Below are positions 1 through 5,650 of a stretch of 9,545 nt of DNA, piece after piece (positions within the stretch are counted from its first letter, which is position 1; every line of letters begins with the position of its first letter). The DNA lies in assembly GCA_041485125.1 (NCBI GenBank), contig JBGPIT010000185.1, positions 1 through 9,545 on the forward strand. Reading direction: 5' to 3'. The stretch comes from JBGPIT01 sp041485125 (GTDB lineage Bacteria > Desulfobacterota > Binatia > UTPRO1). The position numbers and the translations under genes were made by a program. Under the pieces are notes generated by a model. It had not been told where the DNA came from and did no database searches. It was given only the letters and a program-made list of their open reading frames with translations.

Positions 1-120
1 CCGCCCCCCCGCCCGTGTACTCCTCGCTGCCCCACGCCGGCGGCGCCCCCCCCCGGCCCCCCCCCCGCGGCGCCCGGCCGCCGCCGCCCCGGGCCCCCCC
101 CCCCCCCCGCCCCACCCCCG
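1..120. repeat. C-rich low-complexity homopolymer stretch
   Basis: About 120 bases that are overwhelmingly C and G with very few A or T. They include uninterrupted C runs of 9 (46-54), 10 (57-66) and 15 (94-108). The minus strand is correspondingly G-run rich and could form G-quadruplexes. One reading frame would be a Pro/Arg-rich tail ending at a TGA at 133-135, so this might be the end of an upstream gene, but the composition gives no real coding support. Long C runs at the edge of a sequence are also what poly-G sequencing artefacts look like on the opposite strand. Confidence 0.7.
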
Positions 121-360
121 CCTCCGACGACCTGAAGACAGAGCAGCGACGCCGTCTTCGACGGCGCGCTTTCGCGCGCGGTCCCCCCTCGACCTCTTCC
201 TCCGACATCGACGCCGATGCGAGCGAAGCGAGCGAGATACTCAGGGTCCCACCACGCCCGACCACTTTCGGCGCGAGCCCTGCGCGAGCGGCGGAGGCTC
301 GCGAATTTACTTCGCGAGCCGACAGCCATCGTGAGCAGGGCGAGCGGGGCTGGCATGTAA
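121..360. other. Intergenic stretch with inverted repeats, no convincing gene
   Basis: No reading frame here resembles a known protein; the open frames are Arg/Pro-rich translations of GC-rich DNA. What can be seen is structural. There is a 7-bp inverted repeat with a 3-nt loop at 150-166 (arms CGCCGTC and GACGGCG). There is an overlapping GCGCGC/GCGCGC pair around TTTC at 164-179. A tandem GCGAGCGA-type repeat lies at 219-235, and a perfect 10-bp inverted repeat at 296-320 is listed separately. The 150-166 hairpin lies 15 bp after a TGA, but it has only a 3-base T run downstream and is a poor intrinsic terminator. Confidence 0.5.
296..320. repeat. Perfect 10-bp inverted repeat with 5-nt loop
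   Basis: GGCTCGCGAA at 296-305 is exactly reverse-complementary to TTCGCGAGCC at 311-320, separated by TTTAC. Neither strand has a T-run after the stem, so it does not look like an intrinsic terminator. It ends 40 bp before the -35 box of the promoter at 361-389, a position suitable for an activator or repressor site. An operator role is inference. Confidence 0.6.
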
Positions 361-389
361 TTGACAGCATCTGAGGCAGCACTTATAAG
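361..389 (+). promoter_or_regulatory. Sigma70-type promoter for the hopanoid operon
   Basis: A perfect -35 hexamer TTGACA (361-366) is followed after exactly 17 nt by TATAAG (384-389), a 5/6 match to the -10 consensus. Transcription would start near 395-397. It is the only promoter of this quality I find before shc, and it points toward it. The resulting 5' untranslated leader would be about 190 nt, unusually long, and contains terminator structures. The match to consensus is seen directly; activity is inferred. Confidence 0.7.
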
Positions 390-430
390 CCGAGGCCCGT
401 TCTACTGGAGACGCCGCGGCTGGTTTTTTT
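388..430 (+). terminator. Terminator-like hairpin overlapping the promoter -10
   Basis: AGCCGAGGC (388-396) can pair with GCCGCGGCT (413-421), eight pairs around one A/G mismatch, with a 16-nt loop. It is followed by GG and seven T (424-430). Its left arm lies at or before the expected start of the operon transcript. It could therefore form only in transcripts entering from upstream, which would insulate the operon. It shares bases 414-421 with the next hairpin, so the two are mutually exclusive. Confidence 0.4.
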
Positions 431-449
431 AAACTGTCGCGGTTTTTTT
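414..449 (+). terminator. Intrinsic terminator T1 in the shc leader
   Basis: Bases 414-426 pair with 431-442. There are five GC pairs at the base (CCGCG with CGCGG), a G-U wobble, further pairs with one mismatch and one bulge, then UUU/AAA closing a UUUU loop. Seven T follow at once (443-449). It lies about 20 nt after the predicted transcription start, so it would release an RNA of roughly 50-55 nt. GC-rich stem plus U-run is the standard intrinsic-terminator form; its position inside a leader suggests attenuation. Confidence 0.6.
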
Positions 450-454
450 GGACG

Positions 455-548
455 CTCACTGACCGGCGGGTCGAGTCGGAGAGTGTATTGCGGTGTCGGC
501 CGAAAGATTCCGACGCCGCTTTTTTCGAATCCTCGCTGACCGGGTGGT
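455..548 (+). repeat. Imperfect 17-nt direct repeat following each terminator
   Basis: CTCACTGACCGGCGGGT (455-471) and CTCGCTGACCGGGTGGT (532-548) agree at 14 of 17 positions. Each copy begins 5 or 6 nt after the T-run of a terminator (T-runs end at 449 and 525). The arrangement hairpin, T-run, repeat therefore occurs twice, as if a module had been duplicated. The second copy supplies the left arm of the hairpin before the ribosome-binding site. Confidence 0.5.
490..525 (+). terminator. Intrinsic terminator T2 in the shc leader
   Basis: GCGGTGTCGG (490-499) pairs with CCGACGCCGC (510-519), ten base pairs with a single G-U wobble, closing a 10-nt loop. Six T (520-525) follow the stem directly. 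This is the best-formed intrinsic terminator in the window. It is oriented to stop plus-strand transcription 60 bp before the shc start codon, downstream of the only good promoter. It therefore looks like a leader attenuator rather than the end of a gene. Confidence 0.7.
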
Positions 549-575
549 TAGCACCCGGCGCGTGTGTGGAGGGGG
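540..575 (+). promoter_or_regulatory. Leader hairpin and Shine-Dalgarno site of shc
   Basis: CCGGGTG (540-546) and CACCCGG (552-558) form a perfect 7-bp stem with a 5-nt loop. Nine bases later comes the purine run GGAGGGGG (568-575), a strong Shine-Dalgarno site 9-12 nt before the ATG at 585. This spacing decides the start in favour of ATG 585 over the in-frame GTG at 564, which lies upstream of that site. The hairpin leaves the site free but could affect ribosome access. Confidence 0.55.
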
Positions 576-584
576 ACGGACCGC

Positions 585-2591
585 ATGGATCGGGGACGCG
601 AGCACCTCGCGGGGGCATCACCGTACGGCGCGCGACACCGGGCGCCTGGACCGCGGGGCAACGAGTTCATCGCGAAGGTCGACCACACGATCGCGCAGTC
701 GCAAGGCTACTTTCGGCGCGCGCAGTTCGCTGACGGTTATTGGCACCGCCCGCTCGAGGCGAACGCGACGATGGATGCCGAGTACATCTTCTTCATGCAC
801 TTCATGAAGCGGGTGAACCCCGAGCGCCAACAGCGCATCGTGAACCATCTCCTGGCGACGCAGCTCGACGACGGCAGCTGGTCGCTCTATCCCGGCGCCG
901 CCGGTCACCTCTCGAACACGACCGAGGCATACTTCGCGATGAAGCTCGCCGGCATGTCGCCCGAGCATCACGCGATGACGAAGGCGCGCGAGTTCGTCTT
1001 GGCGCGCGGCGGCGCGGCGAAGGCGGGGGTGTTCACGCGGATCTTCCTCGCCTACTTCGGGCAGTTTCCCTGGGACGGCGTGCCGGCGATGCCGGTCGAG
1101 CTCAACCTTCTGCCGCACTGGTTCCCGATCAACATCTACGAGATGTCGAGCTGGGCGCGCGGTACCGTGGTGCCGCTCACGATCTTGATGGCGCAGCGGC
1201 CCTTTGTCTGGATCGAGCCCGACCGCGGCTGTCCCGAGCTCTTCCTGAAGCCGCCGACTCGTGACGACTACGCGTTTGCCGCCGACTCGCATCTGCTCTC
1301 CTGGCGCAACTTCTTTCTCACCCTCGACAAGGTATTGAAGGTGATCGGCCGCAGCCCGGTGAAGCCGCTTCGTCGTCGCGCGCTCGCGGCGGCGGCCGAC
1401 TGGATCATCGCGCATCAGGACGTGAACGGCGGCTGGGGCGGCATCCAGCCGGCGATGATCAACTCGGTGATGGCGCTCCACGCCCTCGGCTATCCCGACG
1501 ATCATCCAACCGTCGCCAAGGGCATCCAGGCGATCGAGGACTTCGTCATCGAGGAAGGCGATCAGCTTTTCTTCCAGCCGTGTGTCTCGCCGACGTGGGA
1601 CACGGCGCTCGCGGCCAAGGCTTTGCTCGACTCGGGCGTGCCCGCGGACGATCCCGCGTTGCAGCGTGCTGCCGACTGGCTCATCGCCAACCAGATCTTC
1701 GCCAGCGGCGATTGGCAGGTGAAGAACCCGGACCTCGAGCCGGGTGGGTGGGCCTTCGAGTTCGCCAACGACTGGTACCCCGACACGGACGACACCGCGG
1801 TCATTCTGATGGTGCTGCGTCGCATCGCGCTCGCCGACGAGCGCAAGAAGGCGCGCTCGATCCAGCGCGGCCTCAACTGGACGCTCGGCATGCAGAGCAA
1901 GAACGGCGGCTGGGGCGCCTTCGACACCGACAATCTGCGCGAGCTCTTCAACAAGATCCCGTTCGCCGACATGGAGGCGATGCTCGACCAGCCGACGGCC
2001 GACTTGACGGGACGCCATCTCGAGCTGATGGGCGAGTTCAGCTTCGACCTCGAGATGCGACGCGCCAAACGCGCCGTCGCTTTCATCAAGCGTACGCAAG
2101 AGCCGGACGGCTCGTGGTGGGGACGCTGGGGCGTCAATTACATCTACGGCACGTGGTCGGTGCTGAGCGGCCTGCGTGCGATCGGCGAGAATATGCGCCA
2201 GCCGTACGCACGTCGCGCCGTCCAGTGGCTGAAGAGCCGCCAGAACGAGGACGGTGGGTGGGGCGAGACCTGCGACAGCTACGCCGACCCCGCGCTCGCC
2301 GGTCGCGGGCCGAGCACGCCGTCGCAGACCGCCTGGGCGCTCCTGGGCTTGCTTGCCGGGGAGGACGCACTCAGCCCCGAGCTGATACGCGGCATGGATC
2401 ATCTCGCCCGCACCCAGCAGGAGGACGGCACCTGGGACGAGCTGCATTTCACCGGCACCGGGTTCCCGAAGCACTTCTACTTGCGCTACTACATGTACCG
2501 GAACTACTTCCCGCTGATGGCGCTCGGCCTGTTCCGTGCTCGCGCCGCGAGCGCTGCGCCGATCGAGGACGCCGTCCACGTGACCGCATGA
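585..2591 (+). CDS. shc: Squalene-hopene cyclase (HpnF/Shc)
   Basis: Class II triterpene cyclase of 668 residues, within the usual length for bacterial enzymes. At the membrane it cyclises squalene to hopene or hopanol. The catalytic acid motif DTDDTA is at residues 400-405 (DXDD, proton donor). Repeated QxxxGxW motifs, the hallmark of this alpha-barrel fold, begin near residues 93, 278, 437, 505, 553 and 611. The N-terminal GYWHRPLEANATMDAEYIFF stretch and the C-terminal GTGFPKHFYLRYYMYRNYFP block are also family-typical. The ATG at 585 is chosen because GGAGGGGG precedes it at good spacing; a GTG at 564 would add seven residues. The first 30 or so residues are not recognisably conserved. 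Its TGA overlaps the dxr start (ATGA). It is the first operon gene, whereas hpnF follows hpnCDE in the classic Zymomonas cluster. Probably controlled by the leader terminators. Confidence 0.96.
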   Translation: MDRGREHLAGASPYGARHRAPGPRGNEFIAKVDHTIAQSQGYFRRAQFADGYWHRPLEANATMDAEYIFFMHFMKRVNPERQQRIVNHLLATQLDDGSWSLYPGAAGHLSNTTEAYFAMKLAGMSPEHHAMTKAREFVLARGGAAKAGVFTRIFLAYFGQFPWDGVPAMPVELNLLPHWFPINIYEMSSWARGTVVPLTILMAQRPFVWIEPDRGCPELFLKPPTRDDYAFAADSHLLSWRNFFLTLDKVLKVIGRSPVKPLRRRALAAAADWIIAHQDVNGGWGGIQPAMINSVMALHALGYPDDHPTVAKGIQAIEDFVIEEGDQLFFQPCVSPTWDTALAAKALLDSGVPADDPALQRAADWLIANQIFASGDWQVKNPDLEPGGWAFEFANDWYPDTDDTAVILMVLRRIALADERKKARSIQRGLNWTLGMQSKNGGWGAFDTDNLRELFNKIPFADMEAMLDQPTADLTGRHLELMGEFSFDLEMRRAKRAVAFIKRTQEPDGSWWGRWGVNYIYGTWSVLSGLRAIGENMRQPYARRAVQWLKSRQNEDGGWGETCDSYADPALAGRGPSTPSQTAWALLGLLAGEDALSPELIRGMDHLARTQQEDGTWDELHFTGTGFPKHFYLRYYMYRNYFPLMALGLFRARAASAAPIEDAVHVTA

Positions 2592-3811
2592 CCGACGCCC
2601 CGCGCTGCCGATCGCTTGCCGTCCTCGGGTCCACCGGGTCGGTGGGAGTATCGACGCTGGCGCTGGTGGAGCGGTTCCCGGCGCGTTTTCGGGTGGTCGC
2701 GCTCGCCGCCGGACGAAACACCGCGGTCCTCGCCGATCAACTGAGGCGCCACGCACCCGAGCTCGTCTCGGTCGCCGACGACGAGGTCGCGCGCGACCTG
2801 CGCGCACGGGTACCGGAGTTTCGCGGCCGCATCCTCGCCGGTGCCGACGGACCGCTGGCGGTCGCGACGCATCCCGATGCCGACGTGGTCCTCTCGGCAC
2901 TGGTCGGTGCGCTCGGCCTGGTGCCGACGCTCGCCGCGATCCATGCGGGCAAGGACGTCGCGCTCGCGAACAAGGAGGTCCTCGTCGTCGCCGGCGCGCT
3001 CGTCACCTCGGCGGCGCGTGAGCGCGGCGTCAAGCTCCTGCCGGTCGACAGCGAGCACAACGCGATCTTCCAGGCGCTCCAGGGCCACAACCGTTCGGAG
3101 GTGCGCCGCATCATCCTGACGGCGTCCGGCGGACCATTCCTGCGACACTCCGCGGCGGACCTCGCCGGCGTCACGCGCGCCGACGCGCTCCAACACCCGA
3201 CCTGGAAGATGGGCCCGAAGATCACGATCGACTCGTCGACCTTGATGAACAAGGGTCTCGAGGTGATCGAGGCGCACTGGCTCTTCGACGTCGAGCCCGA
3301 CCGCATCGCGGTCGTGATTCATCCGCAGAGCATCATCCATTCGATGGTCGAGTACGTCGACGGATCGGTGCTGTCGCAGATGGCCGTCCCCGACATGACG
3401 ATCCCGATCGGCTACGCGCTCGCCTACCCGGATCGCTTGCCGCTCGAGCACCTGCCGGCGCTCGACTTGCCGTCAGCCGGTGACCTCACGTTCGTCGAGC
3501 CGGATGCAGAGCGCTTCCCGTGTCTCGGCCTCGCGTACCGCGCCTTGCGCGCCGGCGGGACGATGCCCGCGGTCCTGAACGGGGCCAACGAGATCGCGGT
3601 CGAGCGTTTCCTCGCCGAGGACATCGGCTACCTGGACATTCCGGCGCTCGTCGAGTCGGTCATGGACGCGCACGCGGTCGCCGCCGCCACCGATCTCGAG
3701 ACCCTGCTGGAGGCGGATCGCTGGGCACGCGAGACCGCGCGCGGACTGCGGCCGCACGCCGCGCCCGACGGCGCGGTCGAAAACAGACGAAAGGCGGCGG
3801 TCCTGTCCTGA
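2588..3811 (+). CDS. dxr: 1-deoxy-D-xylulose 5-phosphate reductoisomerase
   Basis: Cytosolic NADPH- and metal-dependent enzyme (IspC) that converts DXP to 2-C-methyl-D-erythritol 4-phosphate, the committed step of the MEP pathway. The product has 407 residues, close to the family norm. The Rossmann NADPH motif GSTGSVG is at 14-20. LANKEVLV follows in the centre. Metal ligands are in PVDSEHN (D154, E156). Substrate phosphate and active-site residues are S180 in ASGGPF, H203 in HPTWKMGP, and S216, N221, K222 and E225 in IDSSTLMNKGLEVIE. LNGANEIAVE occurs near the C-terminal domain. The frame is open far upstream into shc, but homology starts at MTDAPRCRSLAVLGSTG, so ATG 2588 is the start, translationally coupled to shc by ATGA. 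A dxr gene more often sits near cdsA and rseP, so its place in a hopanoid operon is notable. Confidence 0.97.
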   Translation: MTDAPRCRSLAVLGSTGSVGVSTLALVERFPARFRVVALAAGRNTAVLADQLRRHAPELVSVADDEVARDLRARVPEFRGRILAGADGPLAVATHPDADVVLSALVGALGLVPTLAAIHAGKDVALANKEVLVVAGALVTSAARERGVKLLPVDSEHNAIFQALQGHNRSEVRRIILTASGGPFLRHSAADLAGVTRADALQHPTWKMGPKITIDSSTLMNKGLEVIEAHWLFDVEPDRIAVVIHPQSIIHSMVEYVDGSVLSQMAVPDMTIPIGYALAYPDRLPLEHLPALDLPSAGDLTFVEPDAERFPCLGLAYRALRAGGTMPAVLNGANEIAVERFLAEDIGYLDIPALVESVMDAHAVAAATDLETLLEADRWARETARGLRPHAAPDGAVENRRKAAVLS

Positions 3812-3817
3812 GGACCG
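3798..3817 (+). promoter_or_regulatory. Hairpin at the dxr-hpnC junction
   Basis: CGGTCCT (3798-3804) and AGGACCG (3811-3817) form a perfect 7-bp inverted repeat with a 6-nt loop. It spans the dxr stop codon and buries the AGGA (3811-3814), a possible Shine-Dalgarno site for hpnC. Ribosomes finishing dxr would melt it, which would couple hpnC translation to dxr. The GGGG at 3819-3822 lies closer to the hpnC ATG and could serve instead. No T-run follows, so it is not a terminator. Confidence 0.4.
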
Positions 3818-3827
3818 TGGGGCTACG

Positions 3828-4742
3828 ATGACGGGCTCCGGGCAGGCAGTGGAGACTGCGATCGGTCTGCCGCACGCGGACACGCACGGCGGCGGCTCGA
3901 TCGAGGCCGCGTTCGCGGAATGCGAGCGGATCGCACGCGCGCACTACGAGAACTTCACGCTCGGGTCGCGCCTGTTGCCGCGCGCGCTCCGCCGCCACAT
4001 CGCGGCGATCTACGCCTTCGCGCGCACCGCCGACGACCTTGCCGACGAGATCCCCGATCCGGCGCGCGCGCGCGCCGAGCTCGACGCCTGGGAGCGCGGC
4101 CTGCGCGAGTGCTACGCCGGCGCGCCGAGGCATCCGATCTTCGTCGCGCTCGGCGAGACCGTCCAGCAGTTCCGCATCCCGATCGACCCGTTCCTCCGTC
4201 TGCTGACGGCGTTCCGCATGGACGTGGAGTTCCGCGGCTTCGAGGCCTTCGACGACCTCCTGCACTACTGCGTCCATTCCGCGAACCCGGTCGGCCATCT
4301 CGTGCTCTACCTGTTCGAGTCGGCCGACGCGGAGCGCTGCGCGCGCGCCGACGACATCTGCACCGCCCTCCAGCTGACGAATTTCTGGCAGGATCTCGCC
4401 GTCGATCTCGCCAAAGGCCGCGTCTATCTGCCGCGCCAGGAGATGGCACGGTTCGGCTACGGCAGCGAGGACCTCGCCCGTCACGCGCTGACGCCGGCAT
4501 TCCGCGAGCTCATGCGCTTCCAATGTGAGCGGACGCGGGCGCTCTTTCACCGCGGCCTCCCGCTCGCGCAGATGTTGCCGCGCCAGCGCGGGCGCGAGGT
4601 GCGGCTCTTCGCGTCGGGTGGTCTGGCGATCCTCGATCGCCTCGAGCAGGTCGGCTACGACGCGTTCACCGCGCGACCGACGTTGTCTCGCTGGGCGAAG
4701 GCCGGCCTCGTGGTGCGCGCGCTCGTCGGCGGTGCGTCGTGA
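3828..4742 (+). CDS. hpnC: Hydroxysqualene synthase (HpnC, squalene synthase-like)
   Basis: Trans-prenyltransferase-fold protein of 304 residues from the squalene/phytoene synthase family. HpnC converts presqualene diphosphate to hydroxysqualene. The first Asp-rich motif is in ARTADDLADE (D69, D70, D73). The second is NFWQDLAVD (D189 and D193), whose FWQ is typical of HpnC, where HpnD has ILR. ENFTLGSRLLP, SANPVGHLVLYLF and AKGRVYLP also fit HpnC. Start ATG 3828 lies 16 bp after the dxr stop; the leading 25 or so residues are not conserved. The last four bases, GTGA, contain the start of hpnD, its paralogue. The two genes presumably arose by old duplication and act in sequence, HpnD first. 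Confidence 0.93.
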   Translation: MTGSGQAVETAIGLPHADTHGGGSIEAAFAECERIARAHYENFTLGSRLLPRALRRHIAAIYAFARTADDLADEIPDPARARAELDAWERGLRECYAGAPRHPIFVALGETVQQFRIPIDPFLRLLTAFRMDVEFRGFEAFDDLLHYCVHSANPVGHLVLYLFESADAERCARADDICTALQLTNFWQDLAVDLAKGRVYLPRQEMARFGYGSEDLARHALTPAFRELMRFQCERTRALFHRGLPLAQMLPRQRGREVRLFASGGLAILDRLEQVGYDAFTARPTLSRWAKAGLVVRALVGGAS

Positions 4743-5650
4743 TCGGCGCCGCGACGTCCGAGCATCTGGGCGACGCACAGCTCGTCGACTCGGCGACGGC
4801 GGCGAGCCTCGATGCCGCGTACGCCGAGTGCGGCCGCATCGTGCGCGCGAGCGGCAGCAGCTTCCATCATGCGTTCCGCTTGCTCGTGCCCGAGCGCCGG
4901 CGCGGCCTCGAGGCGCTCTACGCCTTCTGTCGCGTCGTCGACGACGCCGCCGACGAGGCGGCCGATCCGGTCGTGGCGGTGGCGGAGTGGCGCACCGAGC
5001 TGACCTGCGCGCTCGCCGGCGCGCCGACGCGTCCTGTCACCATCGCGCTTGCCGATGCCGTGCGGCGCTTCGGCATCCCGGTGGTCCACCTGGGTGAGAT
5101 CATCGACGGCGTCACCATGGATCTGGAGCACCGGCGCTACGAGACCTTCGATCAGCTGCGGCGCTACTGCTACCACGTCGCGGCCGCGGTCGGTCTCGCC
5201 GCGTTGCCGATTTTCGGCTGCCGCGATCCGCAGAGTCGCGTCTACGCCGAGGCGCTCGGCATCGCGCTCCAGCTCACCAACATCCTGCGCGACATTCCCG
5301 AGGACGCCGAGCGCGGCCGCATCTACCTGCCGCTCGAGGACCTCCGGCGCTTCGGCTATCGCGAGCGCGACCTCCTCACCCACACGCGCGGCGCCGAGTT
5401 CCGTGCGCTCGTCGCCCACGAGTGCGCGCGCGCCGCCGAGCTCTTCCGCGTCGCGCGGACGACCTTGCCGGGGCGCGACCTCCGCGCGCTCGCGCCGGCG
5501 GAAGGCATGCGCCTCGTGTACCAGCGTCTGCTCGCCCGCATCGCGGTGCGGCCCGACGCGATCTTCGGGCCACGCGTGAGCGTGCCGTTCGCGGAGAAAG
5601 CCGTCTGCACGGCGATGGCGTGGCTCCGCACCCGACGAGGTGAGCGATGA
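4739..5650 (+). CDS. hpnD: Presqualene diphosphate synthase (HpnD)
   Basis: Second squalene/phytoene synthase-family protein, 303 residues. HpnD condenses two farnesyl diphosphates head to head to presqualene diphosphate, the substrate of the neighbouring HpnC. The first Asp-rich motif is in CRVVDDAADE (D68, D69, D72). The second is NILRDIPEDAERGRIYLP (N181, D185, D189), the canonical form for this activity. It also shows SSFHHAFRLLVPERRRGLEALYAFCR near the N-terminus, RYCYHVAAAVGL in the middle and QRLLARI near the C-terminus. I take the GTG at 4739, which overlaps the hpnC stop (GTGA); no strong Shine-Dalgarno site precedes it, which suits translational coupling. A phytoene synthase reading is possible on motifs alone, but hpnC and hpnE as neighbours argue for HpnD. 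Confidence 0.93.
   Translation: MIGAATSEHLGDAQLVDSATAASLDAAYAECGRIVRASGSSFHHAFRLLVPERRRGLEALYAFCRVVDDAADEAADPVVAVAEWRTELTCALAGAPTRPVTIALADAVRRFGIPVVHLGEIIDGVTMDLEHRRYETFDQLRRYCYHVAAAVGLAALPIFGCRDPQSRVYAEALGIALQLTNILRDIPEDAERGRIYLPLEDLRRFGYRERDLLTHTRGAEFRALVAHECARAAELFRVARTTLPGRDLRALAPAEGMRLVYQRLLARIAVRPDAIFGPRVSVPFAEKAVCTAMAWLRTRRGER

Noticed and set aside
150..166. Hairpin as the terminator of an upstream gene
   Set aside because: The stem is 7 bp with a 3-nt loop, but only three T follow (170-172), within GC-rich sequence; the upstream gene itself is not established.
15..374. Open frame of 119 codons in the upstream region
   Set aside because: Pro/Arg low-complexity translation of the C-rich block, running through the inverted repeats and into the promoter; no ribosome-binding site and no family resemblance.
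483..539. 18-codon leader peptide candidate (GTG to TGA) spanning terminator T2
   Set aside because: The GGAG before it is only one base from the GTG, codons show no runs of a regulatory amino acid, and it starts after T1.
564..584. GTG at 564 as start of shc
   Set aside because: The strong purine run GGAGGGGG lies after it and at correct spacing for ATG 585.
1580..2587. Upstream extension of the dxr reading frame
   Set aside because: It lies wholly within shc in another frame and adds an Arg-rich sequence; homology to Dxr begins at ATG 2588.
618..2900. Very long minus-strand open frame of 760 codons opposite shc and dxr
   Set aside because: Its translation is Arg/Gly/Val/His-rich with no recognisable domain, while the plus strand carries two clear enzymes. 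It is the usual stop-poor antisense frame of GC-rich codons.
3660..4778. Minus-strand frames opposite hpnC and hpnD
   Set aside because: Arg/Glu-rich shadows with no conserved motif, against clear paired Asp-rich prenyltransferase motifs on the plus strand.
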